A DNA stretch of 64,000 nucleotides from Roseateles_B sp041906185 (GTDB lineage Bacteria > Pseudomonadota > Gammaproteobacteria > Burkholderiales > Burkholderiaceae_C): positions 1 to 64,000 of the forward strand of contig JAYRJQ010000004.1 in the NCBI GenBank assembly GCA_041906185.1. The letters are read 5' to 3'. The notes under the pieces were generated by a model, which was not told the origin of the DNA, ran no database searches, and was given only the letters and a program-made list of their open reading frames with translations. Position 1 is the stretch's first letter, and the number at the start of each line of letters is the position of its first letter. The position numbers were made by a program, and so were the translations under genes. Positions 24,521-33,663 of this stretch are shown here, piece by piece.

Positions 24521-26533
24521 ATGGCTGAGCCCGCGGCCCCGCCGCGGGTGATGACGCGGGTGATGACGCGGGTGATGACCCGGATGAGCCGCCTGCGCGC
24601 CCTGCTGCTGGGCGTGCTTCTGCCGCTGCTGGCCCTGCTGGGCCTGCATGCGCTGTCCCTGCACCTCGGGCCGCTGAACATGCCGCAGGTGCTGCGCCTG
24701 GTGGACGGCCAGTGGCTGGAGGACCGCCTGGGCGATCCGCCCCTGCTGCCCGGGCAGGCCATGCCCGAGAAGGCCGAGGCCACGCAGCTGCCCGACATGC
24801 GCGTCGAGGGCAGCGAACCCGGCTGGTACCTGCTGGACTTCAAGCTGGCCGAGGCCGTCCACGAGCCCTGGCTGGTGGCGTTCACGCACAGCCCGGAGCT
24901 CAACCTCTACCTCGACGGCAAGTTGCTCGCCCGCTCCCAGCAGGGCCTGGAGCTGGAGCCCATGTACCGCGGCCTGCGGCTGGGCAGCAGCGGCGTGCTC
25001 ATCAATGTGCCGCCCGCGATGCTGGAGGCGGGGGAGCACCGCCTCGGGCTGCACCTGGGGGCCACCGGCGAGCAGATGGGCACCATGTCCGTCGTGCAGA
25101 TGGGGCCGGCGACGCAGATGCGGCAGCTGCAGAAGGCGCGCGACTTCTGGCAGAGCGCCCGCCTGCTGACGGCGCTCAGCGCCGCGCTGCTGGGCCTCTT
25201 CCTGCTGCTCGTGTGGCTGGCCCTGCGCCAGGAGTGGGTGTACGGCATCACGGGGGTCTACGCGCTCAGCGCGGCGCTGCTGCTCCTGCCCTACCTCAGC
25301 GTGGCGCCGGTGCCGCTGCCCTGGTGGCGGATGATCCTCGACGCGGCGGACATCCTCGCCCGCGGGCTGATGCTGCTGCTGGTGGTGCAGTGGTTCGCGC
25401 CGGGGGATTCCTGGGGGCGCCGACTGGCGCTCGGCTTCATGGCCGTGGCGCTGCCGCTGGACCTCTGGGCGGCCTACACCGGGTCCTCCTGGGGCGCCTT
25501 CGAGAACCTTTGGCCCTGGTGGGCACTGGGCAGCCGCGGCATCGTCATGGTGGGCGCCTGGGGCGTGGCGCTGCGGGCCGCGATGCGCAGCGGCCTGGCC
25601 GCGCACAGCCTCGCCGCGGCGAGCCTGGGCCTGGCCTTCTTCTGCTGGGCCTATGTGGGGTACTTCGCGCTGATCGACGAGGGCGCCTTCCCGCTGGTGG
25701 ACATCAACGTCGCGGGCTATGCGGTCGTCGTCGGCATGGCGGGCTATGTGCTGCAGCGCCGCTTCGTGTCCTCGCTGCGGGCGCAGGCCCGCTCGCGGCA
25801 GGCCCTGGAGGAGGCGCTGGCGGCCCGCAGCCGCGAGCTCGAGGCCCGCTACCAGGACCTGCAGCGCAGCGAGCAGCTGCGCGTGGCGGCCCAGGAGCGG
25901 GAGCGCCTGCTGCAGGAGATGCATGACGGCCTCGGCTCGCAGCTGCTGATGGCCAAGCTCGGCGCACGCCAGGGCATGGACACAGACACCCTCGTGGCCC
26001 TGCTCGATGACTGCATTGCCGAGATGCGCCTGACCATCGACGCCATGACCGTGGATGACGGCGACCTCGGCCTGCTGCTGGCCAATGTCCGCCACCGGCT
26101 GCAGGACCGCCTGCGCTCGGCCGGGCTGCAGCTGGAATGGCAGCTCCAGGACACACCGCACCTGCCGCGCCTGATGGGCGCGCAGGGGCGGGACCTGGTG
26201 CGCATCGTGCAGGAGGCGCTCAGCAATGTGCTGCATCACGCACAGGCGACCCGCGTGCGCTTCGCCACGCGCGTGGTGGACGACGGTGGGACCGTGCTGC
26301 TGAGCATCGGCGACGACGGCCAGGGCCTGCGCCGCCATGCGCGCGAGGGCCAGGGGCTCAAGGGCATGCGCAAGCGCGCCGAGCGCATCGGCGCCCAGAT
26401 CAGCTGGCGTGAGGTGGACCCGGGCAGCGAGCGCCCGGGCTGTGAGGTGCAGCTACGGATTCCGGTGGCGCCGCGCGCCGCGGCGGCCCCGGCGGCCTCA
26501 GTCATGGCGGACGCGCCCGAGCGCCGGAGCTGA
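24521..26533 (+). CDS. 7TMR-DISM sensor histidine kinase, DesK/NarX-type catalytic core
   Basis: 670 aa. An N-terminal helix, an extracytoplasmic beta domain (about 55-200) of the 7TMR-DISM type, seven membrane helices (about 205-395), a coiled coil (about 405-455), then HisKA_3 QEMHDGLGSQLL (His about 467) and HATPase_c with QEALSNVLHHAQA and GQGLKGMRKRAERIGA. No receiver domain and no partner regulator gene are adjacent, so it is an orphan kinase. The start is doubtful: ATG 24521 encodes a leader with three repeats of VMTR from a 12-bp DNA tandem repeat; ATG at residue 22 (MSRLRALLLG) gives a more usual N-terminus. Lies 18 nt after pntB. Confidence 0.85.
   Translation: MAEPAAPPRVMTRVMTRVMTRMSRLRALLLGVLLPLLALLGLHALSLHLGPLNMPQVLRLVDGQWLEDRLGDPPLLPGQAMPEKAEATQLPDMRVEGSEPGWYLLDFKLAEAVHEPWLVAFTHSPELNLYLDGKLLARSQQGLELEPMYRGLRLGSSGVLINVPPAMLEAGEHRLGLHLGATGEQMGTMSVVQMGPATQMRQLQKARDFWQSARLLTALSAALLGLFLLLVWLALRQEWVYGITGVYALSAALLLLPYLSVAPVPLPWWRMILDAADILARGLMLLLVVQWFAPGDSWGRRLALGFMAVALPLDLWAAYTGSSWGAFENLWPWWALGSRGIVMVGAWGVALRAAMRSGLAAHSLAAASLGLAFFCWAYVGYFALIDEGAFPLVDINVAGYAVVVGMAGYVLQRRFVSSLRAQARSRQALEEALAARSRELEARYQDLQRSEQLRVAAQERERLLQEMHDGLGSQLLMAKLGARQGMDTDTLVALLDDCIAEMRLTIDAMTVDDGDLGLLLANVRHRLQDRLRSAGLQLEWQLQDTPHLPRLMGAQGRDLVRIVQEALSNVLHHAQATRVRFATRVVDDGGTVLLSIGDDGQGLRRHAREGQGLKGMRKRAERIGAQISWREVDPGSERPGCEVQLRIPVAPRAAAAPAASVMADAPERRS
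24543..24578 (+). repeat. 12-bp tandem repeat at the start of the 7TMR-DISM kinase gene
   Basis: Three perfect copies of CGCGGGTGATGA, with a decayed fourth, stand just after the pntB stop. In frame they encode VMTR three times. They may be the result of slippage and each copy adds a possible GTG start. Confidence 0.8.
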
Positions 26534-26552
26534 GCCCGCGCGGCGGCGCGCG

Positions 26553-27563
26553 TCAGGCCACCAGCGGCGGCAGCACCGGCGAGCTTTGCTCCTGCCAGCG
26601 GCGGTGGATGTCCACCAGCTTGGGCGCCAGCGTCAGGAAGATGCCCGCCAGGTGCGGATCGAACTGCCGGCCCTGCTGCTCCGCGATGTGGGCCAGCGCC
26701 TGCTCGGCCGGCCACGGCTCCTTGTAGGCGCGCTTCATGGTGAGGGCGTCGTAGACGTCGGCGATGGCCACGATGCGGGCGGACTCCGGGATCGCCGTGC
26801 CGGAAATGCCGTGCGGGTAGCCGCTGCCGTCCCACTTCTCGTGGTGATTCAGCGCAATCTCGGCGGCCATCTGGAACACCGGCGCGGCGCTCTTGGAGAG
26901 GATCTCGTGCCCCATCTGCGGATGCTGGCGCATCACGGCCCACTCCGCCTCGTCGAGCGGGCCGGGCTTGGCCAGGATGCTCGTGGGCACGCCGATCTTG
27001 CCGGTGTCGTGTAGCGGCGCCGCCAGCTCCATGAGTCGGCAGCTCTCCACGCTCCAGCCCGCCGCACGGGCCAGTTCGGCGGAGTAGGCCGCCATGCGCC
27101 AGATGTGCGCGCCGGTGTCGTGGTCGTTGAAGTGCCCGGCCTCGCTGAGCATGAAGATGGCATCGCGGTGGCTGCGCTCCAGGCGGCTGTGCTTCACCAG
27201 CGAGAGATGCGTCTGCACCCGCGCCCGCACCACCAGCGGCGAGATCGGCTTCACGATGAAGTCCACGCCGCCGGCCTCGAAGCCCCGGGCCTCGTCGCCG
27301 ACGTCCGAGAGGCTGGTGACGAAGATGACCGGCAGGTACTCGGTCGCCGGATTGGCCTTGATGGCACGGCAGACCTCGTAGCCGTCCATGCCCGGCATGC
27401 GGATGTCCAGCAGCACCAGGGACGGCTTGTGCCGGGCGATCGCCTCCAGCGCGCTGCCGCCGTCGCGGGCGTAGATGAGCTTGTGCACGGCGCCCAGCGC
27501 GAGGCGCATGGCGTCCAGGTTGATGGGCTCGTCGTCGACGACCAGGATGGGTCCTTGCGGCAT
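26553..27563 (-). CDS. Response regulator with HD-GYP c-di-GMP phosphodiesterase domain (second)
   Basis: 336 aa, RpfG-like. Receiver about 5-120 with phospho-Asp in LVLLDIRMPGMDG (about 51), FVTSLSD and FIVKPIS. HD-GYP about 145-320: DHDTGAHIWRMAAY, PLHDTGKIGVP, NHHEKWDGSGYPHG, ADVYDALTMKRAY, with all metal ligands present. ATG 27563 follows GGGAGAG and is 2 nt past the hybrid kinase stop, so the pair is tightly coupled and the kinase very likely phosphorylates it. It is a paralogue of the HD-GYP regulator at 15344-16459 with the same gene order. Confidence 0.9.
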   Translation of the reverse strand: MPQGPILVVDDEPINLDAMRLALGAVHKLIYARDGGSALEAIARHKPSLVLLDIRMPGMDGYEVCRAIKANPATEYLPVIFVTSLSDVGDEARGFEAGGVDFIVKPISPLVVRARVQTHLSLVKHSRLERSHRDAIFMLSEAGHFNDHDTGAHIWRMAAYSAELARAAGWSVESCRLMELAAPLHDTGKIGVPTSILAKPGPLDEAEWAVMRQHPQMGHEILSKSAAPVFQMAAEIALNHHEKWDGSGYPHGISGTAIPESARIVAIADVYDALTMKRAYKEPWPAEQALAHIAEQQGRQFDPHLAGIFLTLAPKLVDIHRRWQEQSSPVLPPLVA

Positions 27564-27565
27564 GG

Positions 27566-30500
27566 TCAGCTCTCCCTTTCCAGAACGGGGCCGCGGCTGG
27601 CGGCATCGAAGATGAGGCGGGCGCCCCGGAAGTCGTAGCTCGCCAGGCAGCGGTCCAGTGCCGCCAGCAGCTCGGGGTCCAGATGACCCTGGCACTGCGA
27701 CAGCGCCTGTGCGAGGCGGTCGTAGTCGTCGCTCTCGAGGGCCTCGCGGAGCTGGTCGGCGTCCTGCGCGCGGCCCGGCTCGGCGGGGGCGGCCGGTGCG
27801 GCGGCGGCCGTGCCGTCCGTGAGTTCCTCGATCAGGTCGAAGGCCTGCCGGATCGCCTGCTGCAGCGCCAGCAACGGGGCCTGCGTCGGCGCGGCGGCGG
27901 TGGCGGCCTGCTCCAGCCGCGCGGCCGCGGCGGCCAGCTGCTCGAGCCCCAGCAGCGCCGCGGCACCGCGCAGCTTGTGGGCGTAGGCCCCGCGCGCGTC
28001 GGCGTCCTCCGGCAGCTGCTCGAGGCTGTGGCGGTAGCCGGTGGCGAAGCGCAGCAGCGCGGCGTGCCAGGTCGCTTCGTCCCCCAGGGACTGCAGGCCG
28101 CGGGCGCGGTTCAGCAGCGGCACGTCGGGCGTGGCGGTGGCCGATGCGGCCTGCGCCGCCGCGCCGCCGCTCGCACCGCCCGGCTCCAGGGCCTGGCGGA
28201 TGGCCGCGACGAGCTCGTCGGCCGTGTAGGGCTTGGCGACGAAGCCATTGACCCCCACGGCCAGCGCACGCTCCCGCTGCTCCTTGAAGGCGCCGGCACT
28301 CAACGCCAGCACCGGCAGCCGGGCCAGCCGCGGATGCCGCCGCAGCGCGCGCGTGGCGCCGTAGCCGTCCAGCACGGGCATCTGCATGTCCATCAGCACG
28401 ATGTCCACGCGCTCCTCGGTCTCGAGCAGCTGCAGTGCCGCCTGACCGTCCTCCGCCTGCAGCGCCTGCGCGCCCTCGCGCTCCAGCATGCGGGCGGCGA
28501 CCTCGCGATTGATGTCGCTGTCGTCCACGACCAGCACGCGCCGGGCCGGCAGCCGCGGCGCGCCGTCCGGCTCCTGCGGGACGAGCTCGAAGCGCCCGCG
28601 GTGCCCCTGGGCCGCCAGCACGGCGTCGTAGAGGCTGGACGCGGTGACGGGCTTGGTGAGCACGGCGTCCACCAGCGCCTCGGTATCCTGGCCGCGCAGC
28701 TCGCTGCGGTCGAAGGCCGTGACCATCACGATGATGGGCCAGTGCCGCCCTGGGGCCGCCGCGCTCTGCGTGCCGTGCAGCGCGCGGATGCGGCGTGCGG
28801 TCTCCAGGCCGTCGAGGCCGGGCATCCGCCAGTCGAGCACGAGGACGTCGTAGGCGCTGTCCTCGGCCTCCTGCAGACTGGCCAGCGCCGCCTCGCCGGA
28901 CTCGACGGTGCGGGCGCGCCAGCCCAGGCCCTGCGCGGTCTGGCTCAGCACCTGGCGGGCGAGGTCGTGGTCATCGGCGATCAGCACGGACAGGCCCGCG
29001 CCGATGGGCCGCTTCGGCGTGTCGGCATCGGCGCAGGGCAGGTGCAGCTCGAAGCTGAACTCGCTGCCCTGGCCGGGCGCGCTCTGCACCGCCAGCGTGC
29101 CGCCCATCAGGCGCACCAGGCGGGAGCTGATCGCCAGGCCGAGGCCCGTGCCGCCGTAGCTGCGCGTGGTGGAGTTGTCGGCCTGGTTGAAGGCCTCGAA
29201 GATCACGGCCTGCTTGTCTTTCGCAATGCCGATGCCGGTGTCGCGCACGCTGAAGCGCAGGTGGCGCGGGCCGCAGTCGCCGGCCCAGGGTTCATCGAGC
29301 CGCTCCACGCGCAGCACCACCTCGCCGGCGGGCGTGAACTTGAGAGCGTTGCTCAGCAGATTGGTGAGGATCTGGCCCAGGCGCATGGCGTCCCCGACCA
29401 GCTCGCCCGCACCGGGCGGCGGCGCACCGATCAGCAGCTCCACCGGCTTGGCACCCAGCATCGGCGCCATCAGGGAGGCGAGGTTGTCCAGCACGTCCGC
29501 GAGGCGGAAGGGCGCCTGCTCCAGTTCCAGGCGCTCGGCCTCGATCTTGCTGAAGTCCAGGACGTCGTTGACGATGCCCAGCAGCCCCTTGCCGGCGCCG
29601 TGGATCTTGCCGACCATGTCGCCCGCCTCGCCGCCCAGCTGCTGGCGCTGCAGCAGGTAGGCCAGGCCGAGGATGGCGTTGAGCGGCGTGCGGATCTCAT
29701 GGCTCATGTTGGACAGGAAGGCCGACTTCGCCAGATTGGCCTGTTCGGCGGCCACCACCGCGTCCTGCAGCTGGGCGGTGCGCTTGAGCACGAGGCTTTC
29801 CAGGTCGCTGTTGAGCTCCTGCACGCGCAGCTTGGCCTCGACCTCGGCACTGATGTCGAGGTTCGTCCCCACCACCTGCACCGGCTGCCCCTGGCGGTCC
29901 CGCTCCAGGATGGCCGCCGCCTTGATCCAGCGAACGCCGCCGCTGTCCAGCATCACCCGGAAGACCGGCGTGTAGCTGCCCTCACCGCGCGCCAGCTGCT
30001 GCAGCTGCCGTTCGGCCTCGGGCAGGTCCTGCGGGTGCACGTGGCTGCGCCAGTACTCATAGAACAGCCCGTGCTGCCGCTCCTCGGGCGGCAGGCCGTA
30101 GAGCTCGCACATGCGCTCGTCCCAGAACAGCTGGTTGTCGCCCAGCTGCCAGATCCAGATGCCGATGCCGGCGGCGTCGACCGCCATGCGGAAGCGGGCG
30201 TCGTGCCGCCGCTCCTCGGTGACGTCGCGGGCCGTCTTGGCGGCGCCGACCACCCGGCCGTCGGCCCCGCGCACGGGGGAAACGGTCACCGTCACGTCGA
30301 TCAGCCGCCCATCGCGGCGCCGGCGCACGGTGTCGAAGAGGGGCACGACCTGACCCTGCGCAATGGTCTCGAGGATGCGCCGCTCCTCCTCCAGCAGCTC
30401 GTCGGGGACGACCAGCTCGGCCATCGGGCGGCCCAGGGCCTGCTCGGCGCTATAGCCGAAGATGCGCTCGGCCGCCGGGTTCCAGCTGGTCACCCGGCCC

Positions 30501-31585
30501 TGGAGGTCCTTGCCGACGATGGCGTCGTTGGAGCCTTCCACGATGGCCGCCAGCCGTTCCATCCCCGCCTGCGCCTGGCGCCGCCGGTGCAGGGCCAGCA
30601 GGCCCACGTGCAGCAGCAGCGCGAGCAGGGCGCTGGCCAGCAGCACCAGCACGGCGGCCCGGCCGGGGGTCAGGGCGTCGGCCTCGGGCAGGAAGGCGGG
30701 CGTGATGCCGGTGTCCACCCGCCAGGTGCGCCCGTAGATGCTGAGATCGCGCTGCAGCCGCGGGCCGTCCGGCAGCGCCTGCGCGAAACCGGCCGAGGCG
30801 AAGAGCGGCGGGGCGCCGTCCTCCTGGCCGGCGTCGCGGATGCGCAGCACCATGCCGCGGGGCACGGCGCCCAGGTGCTGCAGGACCTCGTCCATCGCCA
30901 GCGGGCAGTAGGCCAGGGCGAAGGCGGCGGCCCGGCGTTCGGCGACCGTGCCCACCGGGCGCCCCTGGCCGTAGATGGGCAGGAGAAAGAGCATGCCCTG
31001 GTCGGTCTTGCCGCTGGCCTGCACCAGCGTGATGGGCTGGGAGAGGAGGGCCCCGCCGCTGTCGATGGCCTTCAGGGCGGCGTCGCGGCGGTGCGGTTCC
31101 GAGGCGATGTCCAGGCCGATGGCCGCCGTGTTGCCGTCGATGGGCTCGAGGTACTGGATCACCAGGCGGTCGCCGTCATGCGGTGCGATCTGCCGGATGG
31201 AGAAGCCGTGCCAGCCGTCGGCGTTGGCCGTGCTCAGGAAGGCGTCTTCGCCGTCCCGGGGCACCTTGCGGATCATGCCGAAGCCACGGGCACCGGGGAA
31301 CTCGCGCTCCAGGTCGCGCGACTGCATGTAGTGGCGGAAGCGCTCGCGGCTGATGAGCTCCGGGCCGGCGGCGATCACGGCCCCGCGCGCACCGCGCAGG
31401 CCGAACTCGTAGGTGCGGATGCGTTCCTGCAGGGAGTCCAGCACGGTGTCGGTGGCGGCCACGAGGCGCTGCTCCAGCTGCATCTGCTGGGCCTGCGACA
31501 GGCGCTGGCCCACCCCGGCCGCCATCACGGCGCCCAGCGCGACCACGAGCAAGGGACCGGCCAGGCCGGCATGCCAAGGTTTCAT
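27566..31585 (-). CDS. CHASE-domain hybrid sensor kinase: CHASE-PAS-PAS-HisKA-HATPase-REC-REC-Hpt
   Basis: 1339 aa. TM1 about 7-25, periplasmic CHASE domain about 60-270 (RTYEFGLRGARGAVIAAG, FRHYMQSRDLEREFPGARGFG are family hallmarks; CHASE binds small ligands), TM2 about 300-322, PAS about 340-455, PAS/PAC about 465-580, HisKA SHEIRTPLNAIL (His about 628), HATPase_c with NLLSNALKFTP, receivers about 862-990 (VLVLDWRMPGLDG) and 1005-1120 (IVLMDMQMPVLDG), Hpt about 1190-1280 (AHKLRGAAALLGL). Every relay residue is present. Output is probably the HD-GYP regulator directly downstream. Confidence 0.92.
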   Translation of the reverse strand: MKPWHAGLAGPLLVVALGAVMAAGVGQRLSQAQQMQLEQRLVAATDTVLDSLQERIRTYEFGLRGARGAVIAAGPELISRERFRHYMQSRDLEREFPGARGFGMIRKVPRDGEDAFLSTANADGWHGFSIRQIAPHDGDRLVIQYLEPIDGNTAAIGLDIASEPHRRDAALKAIDSGGALLSQPITLVQASGKTDQGMLFLLPIYGQGRPVGTVAERRAAAFALAYCPLAMDEVLQHLGAVPRGMVLRIRDAGQEDGAPPLFASAGFAQALPDGPRLQRDLSIYGRTWRVDTGITPAFLPEADALTPGRAAVLVLLASALLALLLHVGLLALHRRRQAQAGMERLAAIVEGSNDAIVGKDLQGRVTSWNPAAERIFGYSAEQALGRPMAELVVPDELLEEERRILETIAQGQVVPLFDTVRRRRDGRLIDVTVTVSPVRGADGRVVGAAKTARDVTEERRHDARFRMAVDAAGIGIWIWQLGDNQLFWDERMCELYGLPPEERQHGLFYEYWRSHVHPQDLPEAERQLQQLARGEGSYTPVFRVMLDSGGVRWIKAAAILERDRQGQPVQVVGTNLDISAEVEAKLRVQELNSDLESLVLKRTAQLQDAVVAAEQANLAKSAFLSNMSHEIRTPLNAILGLAYLLQRQQLGGEAGDMVGKIHGAGKGLLGIVNDVLDFSKIEAERLELEQAPFRLADVLDNLASLMAPMLGAKPVELLIGAPPPGAGELVGDAMRLGQILTNLLSNALKFTPAGEVVLRVERLDEPWAGDCGPRHLRFSVRDTGIGIAKDKQAVIFEAFNQADNSTTRSYGGTGLGLAISSRLVRLMGGTLAVQSAPGQGSEFSFELHLPCADADTPKRPIGAGLSVLIADDHDLARQVLSQTAQGLGWRARTVESGEAALASLQEAEDSAYDVLVLDWRMPGLDGLETARRIRALHGTQSAAAPGRHWPIIVMVTAFDRSELRGQDTEALVDAVLTKPVTASSLYDAVLAAQGHRGRFELVPQEPDGAPRLPARRVLVVDDSDINREVAARMLEREGAQALQAEDGQAALQLLETEERVDIVLMDMQMPVLDGYGATRALRRHPRLARLPVLALSAGAFKEQRERALAVGVNGFVAKPYTADELVAAIRQALEPGGASGGAAAQAASATATPDVPLLNRARGLQSLGDEATWHAALLRFATGYRHSLEQLPEDADARGAYAHKLRGAAALLGLEQLAAAAARLEQAATAAAPTQAPLLALQQAIRQAFDLIEELTDGTAAAAPAAPAEPGRAQDADQLREALESDDYDRLAQALSQCQGHLDPELLAALDRCLASYDFRGARLIFDAASRGPVLERES

Positions 31586-31928
31586 CGCTCAGTCCTGCAT
31601 CAGCCCGTGCACGGGCCGGCGCCTCGCGGTGCCGTTCCGCCACCTCGGAACCAAGTTGCTCGGATTGGCCGCTGTCACTCCCCGTGAGCTCCGGCGCGCC
31701 TGCTGCAAAGGCAGTCACTGCTCGGCTCCGGACCATCCGAGCCGCCAGGGTAGCGTGCTGTCCCGCCCTTGTCTTGATGCCCTTGTGACATTTTTTGCAG
31801 CTGATACCGCGATCCCTGACACCCCCCTTCGGGGCGATTTGGGGTTTCTCTCTAGTTTCGCTATCGAATCCCCTGATCGCGCACCCGCGCGCCTCGGGGA
31901 GAATCGGCCCGAAGATTTGGAGACAACA
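31586..31928. other. Intergenic region between the CHASE kinase gene and the acyl-CoA ligase gene
   Basis: 343 nt between divergent genes. It holds a T6 run (31791-31796) in an AT-richer stretch and the likely acyl-CoA ligase promoter at 31839-31867. No RNA gene, repeat or recognised leader. Nothing clear was found for the kinase promoter on the other strand. Confidence 0.4.
31839..31867 (+). promoter_or_regulatory. Likely sigma-70 promoter of the acyl-CoA ligase gene
   Basis: TTGGGG (31839-31844), a 17-nt spacer and TATCGA (31862-31867) give three plus four consensus matches at the ideal spacing. Transcript start would be near 31874, leaving a ~55-nt leader with GGAGA (31918-31922) 6 nt before ATG 31929. 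Confidence 0.4.
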
Positions 31929-33602
31929 ATGGAGAAACCCTGGCTGAAAAGCTATCCGGCGGGCGTCCCCGCTGACATCCACGCGGAGCAGTACGCCTCG
32001 CTGGTCGAGCTGATGGACGCGGCGTTCATGAAGTACCCGGACCGGCCAGCCTACACGCTGATGGGTCGCACCCTCAGCTTCGCCCAGATCGACGACGCCT
32101 CCCGCGCGATGGCCGCCTATCTGCAGAGCCTGGGGCTCGAGAAGGGCGATCGCGTCGCGATCATGATGCCCAACATCCCGCAGTACCCCGTGGCCGTGGC
32201 CGCCGTGCTGCGCGCGGGCTATGTGGTGGTGAACGTCAACCCGCTGTACACCCCGCGCGAGCTGGAGCACCAGCTCAAGGACGCTGGCGCCCGCGCCATC
32301 ATCATCATCGAGAACTTCGCCGCCACGCTGCAGCAGGTGATCAACAACGTGCCCACCAAGCACGTCGTGCTCTGCGCCATGGGTGACATGCTCGGCTTCC
32401 CCAAGGGGCTGATCGTCAACTACGTCGTGCGCAAGGTGAAGAAGCTGGTGCCGGCCTTCGAGCTGCCCCAGGCCGTGCGCTTCAACGACGCCCTGAGCCG
32501 CGGCCGCGGCCAGGCGTACAAGGCGCCCAAGGTGGCGTCCTCCGACATCGCCGTGCTGCAGTACACCGGCGGCACGACGGGCGTCAGCAAGGGCGCCGTG
32601 CTGCTGCACCGCAACCTCGTGGCCAATGTGATGCAGGCCGAGGCCTGGTATCAGCCGGCGCTGAAGAAGGTTCCGCAGGGCGAGCAGGTGGTGTCCATCT
32701 GCGCGCTGCCGCTGTACCACATCTTCGGTTTCACCACGAACATGATGCTGTCCATGCACATGGGCGGCTGCAATGTGCTGATCCCGAATCCGCGTGACCT
32801 CCCGGCGGTGTTCAAGGAGCTGTCGAAGCACCGCTTCCACAGCCTGCCGGCGGTGAACACGCTCTTCATGGCCATGGCCAACCACAAGGAGTTCAACACG
32901 GTGGACTGGAGCCACCTGGTGATCTCCGTGGGCGGCGGCATGGCCGTGCAGCAGGCCACGGCCAAGCTGTGGCTCGAGAAGACCGGCTGCCCGATCTGCG
33001 AAGGCTACGGCCTCTCGGAGACCTCGCCCGTGGCGAGTTGCAACCCGACGGATTCCAAGTCCTACACCGGCACCATCGGCCTGCCCGTGCCCGGCACCGA
33101 GATGAAGCTGCTGGACGACGACGGCCAGGACGTGCCCTTTGGCGGTACCGGCGAGATCGCCATCAAGGGCCCGCAGGTGATGGCCGGCTACTGGCAGCGC
33201 CCGGACGAGACGGCCAAGGTCATGACGCCGGACGGCTTCTTCCGTACCGGCGACGTCGGCCAGATGGACGAACGTGGTTATTTCAAGATCGTCGACCGCA
33301 AGAAGGACATGATCCTGGTCAGCGGCTTCAACGTGTACCCGAACGAGGTCGAGGACGTCATCACCCAGATGCCCGGCGTGCTCGAGTGCGCGGCCGTCGG
33401 CGTCCCGGACGAGAAGGCGGGCGAGGCGGTCAAGGTGGTGATCGTGCGCAAGGACCCCAACGTCAGTGAAGCCGACGTGCGGACCTTCTGCGAGGCCAAC
33501 CTGACGGGCTACAAGCGCCCGAAGATCGTGGAGTTCCGGACCGAGCTGCCCAAGACGCCGGTCGGCAAGATCCTTCGTCGGGAATTGCGCGACAAAAAGT
33601 AG
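31929..33602 (+). CDS. fadD: Long-chain fatty acid--CoA ligase (FadD-type)
   Basis: 557 aa, standard FadD length. Activates fatty acids by adenylation and transfer to CoA at the inner membrane. AMP-binding P-loop YTGGTTGVSKGA (about 211-222), GYGLSETSPV (acyl-adenylate motif), and the FACS signature DGFFRTGDVGQMDERGYF leading to RKKDMILVSGFNVYPNEVE, with the C-terminal Lys in KTPVGKILRR. Same overall shape as E. coli FadD, including the PNIPQYPVA run. Single gene behind its own promoter; no beta-oxidation gene adjoins except a crotonase 14 kb away. Confidence 0.92.
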   Translation: MEKPWLKSYPAGVPADIHAEQYASLVELMDAAFMKYPDRPAYTLMGRTLSFAQIDDASRAMAAYLQSLGLEKGDRVAIMMPNIPQYPVAVAAVLRAGYVVVNVNPLYTPRELEHQLKDAGARAIIIIENFAATLQQVINNVPTKHVVLCAMGDMLGFPKGLIVNYVVRKVKKLVPAFELPQAVRFNDALSRGRGQAYKAPKVASSDIAVLQYTGGTTGVSKGAVLLHRNLVANVMQAEAWYQPALKKVPQGEQVVSICALPLYHIFGFTTNMMLSMHMGGCNVLIPNPRDLPAVFKELSKHRFHSLPAVNTLFMAMANHKEFNTVDWSHLVISVGGGMAVQQATAKLWLEKTGCPICEGYGLSETSPVASCNPTDSKSYTGTIGLPVPGTEMKLLDDDGQDVPFGGTGEIAIKGPQVMAGYWQRPDETAKVMTPDGFFRTGDVGQMDERGYFKIVDRKKDMILVSGFNVYPNEVEDVITQMPGVLECAAVGVPDEKAGEAVKVVIVRKDPNVSEADVRTFCEANLTGYKRPKIVEFRTELPKTPVGKILRRELRDKK

Positions 33603-33663
33603 CACTTTCCCGACGGCCGGCCCTTGGCGCAGCGCGTAAGCTCGCGCCGAGGAGACATTTGCC

